DNA of 64,000 nucleotides, from contig NZ_JAHVKO010000004.1 in assembly GCF_019800665.1 (NCBI RefSeq), positions 310,001 through 374,000 of the forward strand, read 5' to 3'. This DNA comes from Microbulbifer agarilyticus (GTDB taxonomy: Bacteria > Pseudomonadota > Gammaproteobacteria > Pseudomonadales > Cellvibrionaceae). Made by a program: the position numbers and the translations under genes. The notes below the pieces were generated by a model. That model did not search any database. It worked only from the letters and a program-made list of their open reading frames with translations, and was not told the origin of the DNA. This document shows positions 8,826-17,121 of this stretch, in pieces. Position 1 is the stretch's first letter. The number at the start of each line of letters is the position of its first letter.

Positions 8826-9745
8826 GGACTCTGCAGCTGGCACTGGTTGATCGCGTCGCGCAGCATGTCGATGGCGCGATGGCGGGGAAAACTGGCGCGC
8901 CATGCCAGGGCCACGGTGCGCTGCGGTGCGGGGGCAACAAACGGACGGGTCACCAGCACCCCGGTGGCGTATTGCGAGGCGGCGGCGGCCGACAGCGGCA
9001 ATACGGTGATGCCCAGGCGCGAGGCCACCATATGGCGCAGGGTTTCCAGGGAGCTGCCGTCGGCGGCGGTACGGATATGCCCGCTGCCGGCTTCTTTTTC
9101 GATGGACTGTTGCAACTGTGGGCAGGCTTCCAGCACTTGATCGCGGAAGCAGTGGCCCTCACCCAGTAACAGCACATTGTCTTCGCACAGCTGTTCCGGG
9201 GTCAGTGCTTCATATTTTGCCAGCGGGTGGTCTGAGGGCATCAGCACCACAAACGGTTCGTCGTAGAGCGGCTGGGTAACCACGTCCGGCTCGGTAAACG
9301 GCAGCGCGATAATTACCGCATCCAGTTCACCCTTGCGCAGGCGACCGCGCAGGGTCGATGTATAGCCCTCCTCTACATACAACGGCATCTGTGGCGCCAG
9401 TTGTTGCAGCTGGGGAATGAAATGCGGGAACAGATAGGGGCCGATGGTAAAAATCGCGCCCACCGACAGGGGGCTGCTGAGCTGGTCCTTACCGGCGCTG
9501 GCAATATCCTTGATGGCCGCGGATTGCTCTAGTACCAGTTGCGCCTGCGCGACGATACGCTCTCCAAGTGGTGTGGCCTGCACCCGGGTCTTGGAGCGCT
9601 CAAACAGTGCCACCCCAAGTTCTTTTTCCAGCTTCTTCACCGCAATGGACAGGGTGGGCTGGCTGACAAAGCAGCGCTCGGCCGCGCGGCCAAAGTGCTG
9701 TTCCTGGGCCAGGGTAACGATGTATCGGAGCTCGTTCAGTGTCAT
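8822..9745 (-). CDS. oxyR: Peroxide-sensing LysR-type regulator OxyR
   Basis: Redox-controlled LysR-family activator of catalase and peroxidase genes. The 307-aa protein has an N-terminal winged helix (MTLNELRYIVTLAQEQHF; SQPTLSIAVKKLE) and a LysR substrate domain. The two redox cysteines of E. coli OxyR sit at identical positions here: C199 in EGHCFRDQ and C208 in LEACPQ, which supports a true peroxide sensor. It overlaps the recG start by four bases on the same strand, an oxyR-recG arrangement known from other gammaproteobacteria. Two TGCTATTA repeats upstream may belong to an autoregulatory site. Confidence 0.96.
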   Translation of the reverse strand: MTLNELRYIVTLAQEQHFGRAAERCFVSQPTLSIAVKKLEKELGVALFERSKTRVQATPLGERIVAQAQLVLEQSAAIKDIASAGKDQLSSPLSVGAIFTIGPYLFPHFIPQLQQLAPQMPLYVEEGYTSTLRGRLRKGELDAVIIALPFTEPDVVTQPLYDEPFVVLMPSDHPLAKYEALTPEQLCEDNVLLLGEGHCFRDQVLEACPQLQQSIEKEAGSGHIRTAADGSSLETLRHMVASRLGITVLPLSAAAASQYATGVLVTRPFVAPAPQRTVALAWRASFPRHRAIDMLRDAINQCQLQSP

Positions 9746-9853
9746 GGTAAACGCAATCAGATAAATCCAGGCGATAGAGTTTATTCATAAACACCCCCTG
9801 GCGGCCAGTAAAACCGCCGGGCCTTTGTGTAAATGTCACAATCTAGAAAAAAA

Positions 9854-9893
9854 TGCTATTAGACAGGTTTATGCATAGTAAGATTTGCTATTA
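9854..9893. promoter_or_regulatory. Direct repeats TGCTATTA in the oxyR upstream region
   Basis: TGCTATTA occurs at 9854-9861 and again at 9886-9893, 32 bp apart (three helical turns), with ATAGTA and related half-sites between. OxyR binds spaced ATAG/CTAT-type half-sites, and this stretch lies about 110-150 bp upstream of oxyR, so autoregulation is possible. The half-site spacing does not fit the consensus exactly. Confidence 0.35.
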
Positions 9894-9978
9894 ACTTGCG
9901 CACCGCACGGGCGATGTGGCGCTTTTTTTACTATACATGGAAGGCAAGCGTTCAAATTACATCAAGCGGAGGATCGCT

Positions 9979-10233
9979 ATGGGAATCTTGTCTTGGATTA
10001 TTTTGGGTCTCATCGCCGGTGCGCTGGCCAAGTGGATCATGCCCGGGCCGGATCCCGGTGGTTGGATTGTCACCATGATCATCGGTATTGTCGGTGCGTT
10101 TATCGGTGGCTGGGTCGGTAGCTTTGTGGGCCTGGGCACCACCGGCGGCCTGTCCCTCGGTAGCATCATCACCGCGGTAGTGGGTGCAGTTATCCTGCTG
10201 TTTATCTATCGAATGGTGAAATCCCGAGGTTGA
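9979..10233 (+). CDS. GlsB/YeaQ/YmgE family small membrane protein
   Basis: Small inner-membrane protein of the transglycosylase-associated (YeaQ/YmgE/GlsB) family, often linked to stress response, with no known enzymatic activity. The 84-aa protein has three hydrophobic helices with family signatures: MGILSWIILGLIAGALAKW, then PGPDPGGW, IIGIVGAFIGGWVG, and a third helix before the terminal RMVKSRG. The ATG at 9979 is preceded by a strong GGAGG at 9968-9972, so an in-frame start further upstream (9916) is rejected. It is monocistronic, divergent from oxyR. A 9-bp GC hairpin follows. Confidence 0.92.
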   Translation: MGILSWIILGLIAGALAKWIMPGPDPGGWIVTMIIGIVGAFIGGWVGSFVGLGTTGGLSLGSIITAVVGAVILLFIYRMVKSRG

Positions 10234-10256
10234 CGAAGCTTTGTTCGTCTATCCGT

Positions 10257-10286
10257 ACGGGGCCCCGGAAAAGCGGCGGGCCCCGT
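10257..10286. terminator. GC-rich hairpin after the GlsB-type gene
   Basis: The arms ACGGGGCCC (10257-10265) and GGGCCCCGT (10278-10286) form a 9-bp perfect stem about 24 nt downstream of the stop codon. No T-run follows, so it may be a weak or Rho-assisted terminator, or a 3'-end stabilising structure. Confidence 0.45.
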
Positions 10287-10354
10287 TCACAGACTTCGTT
10301 AGGGAAACAGGCTATAAATAGCCAACCTGACGGAAAATTCATCGCAATTCTACG

Positions 10355-10360
10355 TATAAT
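10355..10360 (+). promoter_or_regulatory. Candidate -10 box for the epimerase gene
   Basis: A perfect TATAAT lies about 80 nt upstream of the epimerase start. No good -35 hexamer is present at 17-nt spacing, so the promoter call is weak. Confidence 0.35.
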
Positions 10361-10438
10361 TCTAATCGCGCCCACCAGCGTGTGGACCGAAAAATATTGG
10401 GACCGGCGTTCGGTACCCAGGGGAAAAAGCAAGCGGTT

Positions 10439-11317
10439 ATGGCAAAGGAAAAAGTCTGGATCTTCGGTTGCGGCGATCTGGGGACACGCCTCGCACTGAA
10501 GTTGGATCGCAAGGCGTACGATGTGTTTGGTGTACGACGCAATCCGTTACAGGCACTGGCACGCAAGCGCCGCGCGGACGTCGTCAACTGGCGTCGCGGC
10601 GACGCCACCAAGACAGAAGATATCCATCGCCACCTGAGCCAGGGTGCCGACATTGTCATCGCTACCTTCACGCCCGGCGCCAGCACTCCCCAAGCTTACC
10701 AGCGCGCTTATGTCGAAACGGCCACCTGCCTGCGCCAGTCTCTTGCAGATATGGAAAAACCCCCGCGCCTGTTGCTGTGGGTTTCCTCCACCCGCGTTTA
10801 CGGCCAGAGTGGTGACCAGTGGTTGGATGAACGTTCCCAACCGATGCCGAGCAGCTTCCAGGGTGAAGCCCTGCTGGCCGCGGAAAAAATTGTCCAGCAA
10901 AGTGTGGTGGAAACCTGCGTGGTGCGCTTTGCGGGAATCTACGGGCCCGGCCGCGATCGACTGCTTTCGCAAGTGCGTGCCGGCCGTTGCGCGCCGCCAT
11001 CACCGCCCCAGTTCAGCAACCGCATTCACGTGGACGACGCTGTCGGTTTTCTGACGCACCTGATTGAGGGCCAGAAAAAAGGCATGCCGCTGGAGAAGCT
11101 GTATATCGGTGCGGACTGCACCCCGGTTCCCATGTACGAATTACAGAGCTGGCTGGCAAAGTCGATGGGTTATACCAGTGCGCACCTGCGCGAAGAAGTG
11201 GCCACCAGCGAGCGTCGCTCCAAGAAACTGAGCAACAAGCGTATGCTGGATAGCGGCTATGACATGCTGTATCCGGATTACCGCGCCGGTTACCGCACAC
11301 TGCTGGAAAACGACTGA
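10439..11317 (+). CDS. NAD-dependent epimerase/dehydratase family protein (YeeZ-like)
   Basis: Extended-SDR-fold protein of unknown substrate, resembling E. coli YeeZ. The 292-aa protein opens with a Rossmann fingerprint (WIFGCGDLGTRLA) where GCGDLG replaces the usual GxxGxxG. It has a SSTRVYG stretch in the place of the catalytic Ser/Tyr region, and RFAGIYGPGRDR and NRIHVDDAVGFL typical of sugar-nucleotide epimerases. The ATG at 10439 is preferred to one at 10382 because the homologous region starts there. It stands alone, convergent with ridA 46 bp away. Its product and pathway cannot be assigned from sequence. Confidence 0.85.
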   Translation: MAKEKVWIFGCGDLGTRLALKLDRKAYDVFGVRRNPLQALARKRRADVVNWRRGDATKTEDIHRHLSQGADIVIATFTPGASTPQAYQRAYVETATCLRQSLADMEKPPRLLLWVSSTRVYGQSGDQWLDERSQPMPSSFQGEALLAAEKIVQQSVVETCVVRFAGIYGPGRDRLLSQVRAGRCAPPSPPQFSNRIHVDDAVGFLTHLIEGQKKGMPLEKLYIGADCTPVPMYELQSWLAKSMGYTSAHLREEVATSERRSKKLSNKRMLDSGYDMLYPDYRAGYRTLLEND

Positions 11318-11328
11318 TTCAAAAGTTC

Positions 11329-11352
11329 GCGCCGCCCATTGGCGAGCGGCGC
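11329..11352. terminator. GC hairpin between convergent genes
   Basis: The inverted repeat GCGCCGC (11329-11335) / GCGGCGC (11346-11352) lies in the 46-bp gap between the convergent epimerase and ridA genes. There is no T-run on either side, so termination efficiency is doubtful. Confidence 0.4.
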
Positions 11353-11363
11353 GCGGCAATCCC

Positions 11364-11747
11364 TTAGATCACCAGAACCCCTTCCGCCTCGAACTGCGCA
11401 CCCTTGGGCAGTTCACTCACACCCACCGCCGCACGCGCCGGGAATGGTTTGGTAAACATCTCCTGCATCACTTCATTGACGGTAGCGAAATTGCTCAGGT
11501 CAGTGAGGTACAGATTCAGCTTTACCAGATCGTTCAGGGTACCGTTCGCGGCTTCGCACACCGCCTGCAGGTTTTTAAATACCTGCACCGCCTGCTCGCG
11601 GAAATCGTCGGACACCAGTTCCATGGTTTCCGGAACCAGCGGAATCTGACCGGACAGGTAGATAGTGTTGTTGACCTTGACCGCTTGGGAATAGCTGCCG
11701 ATTGCTGCCGGTGCCTTATCGGTTTTTATCACGGCGCGATTGGGCAT
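11364..11747 (-). CDS. ridA: RidA family reactive intermediate/imine deaminase
   Basis: Small trimeric cytoplasmic enzyme that hydrolyses reactive enamine/imine intermediates released by PLP-dependent dehydratases. The 127-aa protein contains the family signatures AIGSYSQAVKV, YLSGQIPL, the conserved CEAANGTLNDLVK region, FPARAAVGVSELP with the substrate-binding Arg, and a terminal Glu region (EAEGVLVI). The start at 11747 has GGAGAGG just upstream; an extension to 11963 has no family similarity. It lies downstream of spoT on the same strand but about 380 bp away, with a large hairpin between, so cotranscription is unlikely. In many related genomes ridA is found near spoT. Confidence 0.95.
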   Translation of the reverse strand: MPNRAVIKTDKAPAAIGSYSQAVKVNNTIYLSGQIPLVPETMELVSDDFREQAVQVFKNLQAVCEAANGTLNDLVKLNLYLTDLSNFATVNEVMQEMFTKPFPARAAVGVSELPKGAQFEAEGVLVI

Positions 11748-11966
11748 GGATGACCTCTCCTGACCCTGTTGGGGCCTACTTACTGAAAAAAGGAAGCGGG
11801 AGAATATAGCGTGGTTTTGTAGGCTTGGGGAGCGGTGCAAAGGACCAGAATGCGATATGCGGAACTTATCCACAAACTGAGAAAATTCACGCAAAACCCC
11901 CGCGAATTTCCCAAAAACAGCGCAATTCACATCCGCAAAAAAACCCAAGCCCAAAGCACCCACGAA

Positions 11967-12039
11967 GGCCCGTCACTGGTGCCCATCCGACAAACGATTG
12001 CCGACAGGTTGTTTGGCGGATGGGCACCAGTGACGGGCC
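11967..12039. repeat. 73-bp inverted repeat (23-bp perfect arms) between ridA and spoT
   Basis: The arm at 11967-11989 (GGCCCGTCACTGGTGCCC followed by ATCCG) is exactly the reverse complement of 12017-12039. After one mismatch five more inner bases also pair, leaving a loop of roughly 17 nt. The gap 11748-12127 holds no credible gene, and this hairpin is its only clear content. It has no T-run and is far longer than a normal terminator stem. It could be a miniature inverted-repeat element, a REP-like sequence or a structured RNA. Confidence 0.8.
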
Positions 12040-12127
12040 GGGCCTAAATCGGAGCCATCAGCAGAAGCAATTAAGTGAGGGGGTGGCCAGCAAAATGCTG
12101 ACCGCAAAGGATGTAAGAGTCTGAAAA

Positions 12128-14245
12128 TCAGGGCCGCGCGATCTTGATCACCGCCGGCAAGTTACGCAGCCGCTTCATCACCTGAGCCAGGTGCACGCGG
12201 TTGGTCACTTCCAGCGTCAGTGCGATGGTACTGTGCTGCGCATCCTTCTCGTCCACATGGATTTGCTCGATGCTCGCGCCCTCTTCGGTAATACGCGTCG
12301 CCAGACGGGCAATGATGCCGCGCTCGGATTCCACCTCCACGCGCACATCCCCAAGGAACTCGCCTTTTACATCCGCCGACCAGCTCACCGCCATGATATT
12401 TTCCGGGTGCTCGCGCAACTCCGCCGCATTGCGACAGGTATCCCGGTGCACCACCACACCCTTACCGGAGCTGATGTGCCCCATGATGGTATCGCCGGGA
12501 ATCGGGCGGCAACAGCGGGCAAAGCTGATCATCATGCCCTCTTGGGCATCGATGGTCAGCGGCGAGGAAATATTGCTCGCCTCGGTCTCGGTGGTGCCCG
12601 GTGGCACCAGTAGTTTGGCCGCGGAAAAGGCCGCGCGGTTGCCGAGCCCAATCTCCTCCAGCAGGTTCTCGAAACTTTCGTAATTGGCCTCTTTCACCCC
12701 GCGGCTGATCTGCTCCTCGGAGAGATCAGAGAGCTTCAGGTCGAACTTGGTCAGTGCCTTTTCCAGCAGGCGCTGGCCAAGGGCGATCGAATCGTGATGG
12801 CGCTGGTGCTTCAGGTAGTGGCGAATGGCACTGCGCGCCTTCGCGGTCACCACAAAATTGAGCCAGTTCGGATTTGGCTGCACGTTTTTGCTGGTGAGGA
12901 TCTCCACCTTCTGGCCGCTTTCCAATGGCTGCGACAGCGGCGCCAGGCGCTGGTTGATGCGCACCGCCACACAGGAGTTGCCGATATCGGTGTGCACCGA
13001 ATAGGCGAAGTCCACCGCGGTGGCCCCGGCGGGCAGGTCGATAATCTTGCCCTTGGGCGTGAACACGTAAACCTCGTCCGGGAACAGGTCGATCTTTACG
13101 TTTTCGATAAATTCCAGCGAGTCACCGGCGCGCTGCTGCATCTCCAGCAGGCCCTGCACCCAGCGGCGCGCGCGCACCTGGCTGGTACCGCCGGTATTCA
13201 GCACCTCATCGCCGGACGACTTGTACAGCCAGTGCGCGGCAATACCGCTGTTGGCCATCTCGTCCATTTCCTTGGTGCGGATCTGTACCTCGATCGGCAC
13301 CCCGTGCATACCCAGCAGCACCGTGTGCAGCGACTGGTAGCCGTTGGATTTGGGGATGGCGATGTAGTCTTTGAATTCGCTGATGACCGGCTTGTACAGG
13401 TTGTGGATAACCCCGAAGGTGCGATAGCAGGTGTCCACACTGTCGACGATGATGCGGAAGGCGTAGACGTCCATGATTTCCTTGAACGACTTCTTCTTCG
13501 AACGCATCTTCTGGTAGATGCTGAACAGGTGCTTCTCGCGGCCGATCACCAGCGCATCGATGTTCTCGCGCTCCAGGCGCAGTTCGATGGCGTTCTGGAT
13601 TTTTTCCAGCAGCTCCTTGCGGTTGCCACGGGCGGCAACCAGAGCTGCGCGCAGGCGGCTGGCGCGCAGCGGATAAATGGCAAAGAAGGCGCGGTCTTCG
13701 AATTCGATCCGCACATCGTTCATGCCCAGGCGGTTGGCAATGGGCGCATAGATCTCGAGGGTCTCGCGGGCAATGCGCGCGCGTTTGCCGGGCTTCAGCG
13801 AGCCGAGGGTGCGCATGTTGTGCAGGCGGTCGGCGAGCTTCACCAGAATCACGCGGATATCCCGCGCCATGGCCAGGGCCATTTTCTGGAAGTTCTCCGC
13901 CTGCTTCTCCGCCGGGCTGTCGGTCTCAAACTGGGTCAGCTTGGACACCCCGTCCACCAGATCCGCAATCTCTTCACCAAACTGCTCGGCCAGTGCCGCT
14001 TTGGGGATGCCGGTGTCTTCGATGACATCGTGCAGCATGGCGGCGGCCAGACTCTGGGCGTCCATGTGCATGCCTGCAAGAATGGTGGCAACGGCGAGAG
14101 GGTGGGTGATATAGGGCTCGCCCGAGCGCCGGGTCTGGCCCTCGTGGGCCTGCTCCGCGTAAAAGTACGCGCGGCGGACGAACTGGATCTGATCGGGGGG
14201 AAGATAGGACGAGAGGCGATGGGCCAGACTATCGATCGTGTGCAA
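12128..14245 (-). CDS. spoT: Bifunctional (p)ppGpp synthetase/hydrolase SpoT
   Basis: Controls the stringent response by making and degrading (p)ppGpp in the cytoplasm. The 705-aa protein has an N-terminal HD hydrolase domain (HDVIEDT at residues 72-78, LVKLADRLHNMRTL near 134-147), a synthetase domain with YAFRII (near 261) and EVQIRTKEMDEM (319-330), then TGS, helical and C-terminal ACT domains. Both catalytic domains look intact, as in SpoT and unlike RelA, where the HD site is degenerate. It is preceded on the same strand by rpoZ and gmk, the classical gmk-rpoZ-spoT order, with a gap of about 57 nt from rpoZ. Length is standard. Confidence 0.98.
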   Translation of the reverse strand: MHTIDSLAHRLSSYLPPDQIQFVRRAYFYAEQAHEGQTRRSGEPYITHPLAVATILAGMHMDAQSLAAAMLHDVIEDTGIPKAALAEQFGEEIADLVDGVSKLTQFETDSPAEKQAENFQKMALAMARDIRVILVKLADRLHNMRTLGSLKPGKRARIARETLEIYAPIANRLGMNDVRIEFEDRAFFAIYPLRASRLRAALVAARGNRKELLEKIQNAIELRLERENIDALVIGREKHLFSIYQKMRSKKKSFKEIMDVYAFRIIVDSVDTCYRTFGVIHNLYKPVISEFKDYIAIPKSNGYQSLHTVLLGMHGVPIEVQIRTKEMDEMANSGIAAHWLYKSSGDEVLNTGGTSQVRARRWVQGLLEMQQRAGDSLEFIENVKIDLFPDEVYVFTPKGKIIDLPAGATAVDFAYSVHTDIGNSCVAVRINQRLAPLSQPLESGQKVEILTSKNVQPNPNWLNFVVTAKARSAIRHYLKHQRHHDSIALGQRLLEKALTKFDLKLSDLSEEQISRGVKEANYESFENLLEEIGLGNRAAFSAAKLLVPPGTTETEASNISSPLTIDAQEGMMISFARCCRPIPGDTIMGHISSGKGVVVHRDTCRNAAELREHPENIMAVSWSADVKGEFLGDVRVEVESERGIIARLATRITEEGASIEQIHVDEKDAQHSTIALTLEVTNRVHLAQVMKRLRNLPAVIKIARP

Positions 14246-14302
14246 AGCCGCGCTCGCCTCTTAGATTTCCTGCAAATCCTGCATCAAAACGTGGGGTGGG
14301 GA

Positions 14303-14566
14303 TTACAGGTCCTGCTCGGACAGGAATACCGGCGCCGGGGACGCGGCCTGTACCGGCTCTTCTTCCGGCTCGTCCAGAATGCTGGCGTCAACGAAGCCTT
14401 CTTCGATTTCGCGCAGGGCGATTACGGTGGGCTTGTCGTTTTCTTCCGGAACCATCGGATCGCGGCCGCCGGTAGCGATCTGGCGAGCGCGCTTGCTGCC
14501 AACAATCACCAGCTCAAAGCGGTTGTCTACGTGGTCGAGGCAATCTTCAACGGTAATACGTGCCAT
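14303..14566 (-). CDS. rpoZ: DNA-directed RNA polymerase omega subunit
   Basis: Smallest subunit of RNA polymerase; it helps fold the beta' subunit and mediates the ppGpp response. The 87-aa protein starts [19 protein letters not shown] and contains the highly conserved RARQIATGG and [10 protein letters not shown] segments. The C-terminal tail is acidic. The open frame begins about 17 codons upstream, but the start at 14566 matches the family N-terminus exactly. It lies between gmk and spoT in the usual order. Confidence 0.97.
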   Translation of the reverse strand: MARITVEDCLDHVDNRFELVIVGSKRARQIATGGRDPMVPEENDKPTVIALREIEEGFVDASILDEPEEEPVQAASPAPVFLSEQDL

Positions 14567-14727
14567 AAAATCTCTGTTCCAGTGTGGGTTCGCCCGCTTG
14601 CGGGCAAAAAAGGACAAATTCTGTTGTCTGGTCGGTCACGGCCGACGCGGACGGGGTTAACTATTCTACCGGACCGCGCGGTGTACGCAAATCGAACAAT
14701 GGGTTCTTTGTGCGGTTTTGGTGGCTT

Positions 14728-15599
<872 letters not shown>

Positions 15600-16850
15600 T
15601 TAATGACTAACGGACGTGACTGTATCGTCTTTGTCATTAAAAACCAACCACCACCAGAGCGCGGCGCTCACCAGGCAGTAGCCTGCAACCGCGGTCCAGA
15701 CTAATTGCGGCAGTAGTGGAATGGATACGGCGAGCAGTGCCAGGCGGCCCAGCTCCCAGTAGCGGGTAGCGCTGTTGCCGTCGAGGATACGCCCGTTCAG
15801 GATCAGGCCCGCGATGACCAGGATTACCGCCAGTGTGGTGGTGGCGAAATCGAGGCCGCTGCCCATAAACAGTAATCCCACGGTCGCCAGGGTGTAGCTC
15901 AGATGCTGGGCCAGCGCGTACCAGCGCACGCCGCGGTTAATCTGCGGGTCAAAGCGGTGAAAGTTGTCCAGATCCCCGCTGGGAACGGGCATGGCCGCCT
16001 CGGCGTCCGCCGGGCGGTAGCCGGTGGCACGGAACCACAGGGTAAGCTTTTCCTTCCAGCTTTTGGTGTACACCGCATCCAGCCACATGCGCTTCAGGTG
16101 CTGCAAATTGGCGGCGAACGGGTCGAAGGTGTTGAGCGGCTTGCGCACGCCGTAGATGCACGGCTCGTCGTCCAGTTCTTCCTGATAGGTTCCGAACAGG
16201 CGGTCCCAGATGATCAGCACGCCGCCGTAGTTGCGGTCTACATACACCTTGTTCTGTGCGTGGTGCACCCGGTGATTGGACGGCGATACCAGGACCCACT
16301 CCATCCAGCGGATCTTGGGAAACTTCTGGGTGTGCACCCAGAACTGGTAGATGAGGTCAATGGCGCCGGCGGTCAGCAGCACTTCCGGGGGCATGCCCAC
16401 CAGCAGCAGCGGCAGGTAAAACATCCACGACAGGGGGACAAAACCGCTGGACTGGCGCAGCGCGGTACTGAGGTTGTAATCCTCGCTCTGGTGGTGCACC
16501 ACGTGTTCGGCCCAGAAGATATTGACCTCGTGCGCGATGCGGTGGCGCCAGTAATAGAAGAAATCGTACAGGACGATCGCCAGCACCATGTGCCAGGGGT
16601 TATCCAGCGACCAGTTGATGCCCAGGCTCTGGTAGGTGGGTTCCAGCCACTGGTACAGCGGAATGTAGACGAGCATCAATATGCCCACGCGCACCAGCCC
16701 AACCACCCGGCTCATGATGCCGGCGCCCAGGCTGCCGATGGTGTCGTTCAGTCGATACAGGCCCCAGCCGCGCCAGCGGTCGAGGGTCAGCTCGAGCACA
16801 AGCGCGAGCAGGAAAAACGGAATGGCGGCGGTGATCAGTCCCACGGGCAC
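15600..16850 (-). CDS. Fatty acid hydroxylase / sterol desaturase family protein
   Basis: Membrane-bound di-iron enzyme of the fatty acid hydroxylase superfamily, which adds hydroxyl groups or double bonds to lipids. The 416-aa protein has several hydrophobic helices in the first 130 residues, the histidine motifs HRIAHEVNIFWAEHVVHH (about residues 102-119) and HRVHHAQN (about 194-201), then GGVLIIWDRLFGTY typical of the family, and three or four more C-terminal helices. The His set for two irons appears complete. It is longer than simple C-5 sterol desaturases because of the C-terminal membrane extension. It is on the minus strand, upstream of gmk but separated by 250 bp. Its substrate is unknown. 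Confidence 0.9.
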   Translation of the reverse strand: MPVGLITAAIPFFLLALVLELTLDRWRGWGLYRLNDTIGSLGAGIMSRVVGLVRVGILMLVYIPLYQWLEPTYQSLGINWSLDNPWHMVLAIVLYDFFYYWRHRIAHEVNIFWAEHVVHHQSEDYNLSTALRQSSGFVPLSWMFYLPLLLVGMPPEVLLTAGAIDLIYQFWVHTQKFPKIRWMEWVLVSPSNHRVHHAQNKVYVDRNYGGVLIIWDRLFGTYQEELDDEPCIYGVRKPLNTFDPFAANLQHLKRMWLDAVYTKSWKEKLTLWFRATGYRPADAEAAMPVPSGDLDNFHRFDPQINRGVRWYALAQHLSYTLATVGLLFMGSGLDFATTTLAVILVIAGLILNGRILDGNSATRYWELGRLALLAVSIPLLPQLVWTAVAGYCLVSAALWWWLVFNDKDDTVTSVSH

Positions 16851-16936
16851 CTCGAGAGTCGTCGGTTTGATTATCTTTGTTGTGACTTGCTAGCAATCTT
16901 GCCACAGGGCGGGAGGCGAGCAATGTCCTGAGAGAC

Positions 16937-16952
16937 CGGATTTCGAAATCCG
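16937..16952. promoter_or_regulatory. Perfect 16-bp palindrome followed by a T-rich stretch
   Basis: CGGATTTCGAAATCCG is fully palindromic and is followed on the plus strand by TGTGTTTTTGG. It lies in the 270-bp divergent gap between the hydroxylase gene (start 16850) and the toxin-like gene (start 17122). It could be an operator for either gene or a short terminator. Confidence 0.4.
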
Positions 16953-17121
16953 TGTGTTTTTGGCGTTGCCCGTGACGAAGATCGTCAGTGAGCAGCGGCA
17001 ATCATTCCGCGGGCATCCCGCGCGAGACCGGTGACTGGCACGCTCGTGCCGACCTTGGTGCTTTCTGATGATTTCCGTTTTGCGATAGCATTTGCCGCAA
17101 TCACTATTACGGGACAAGGAA

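Noticed and set aside
8826-8903. Earlier ATG start of RecG within oxyR
   Set aside because: It would give an unusual N-terminus and overlap oxyR by 82 bp. The GTG at 8825 gives a standard length and a four-base start/stop overlap.
11825-12124. Small open frames between ridA and spoT
   Set aside because: They span the long inverted repeat, lack ribosome-binding sites, and their translations resemble nothing.
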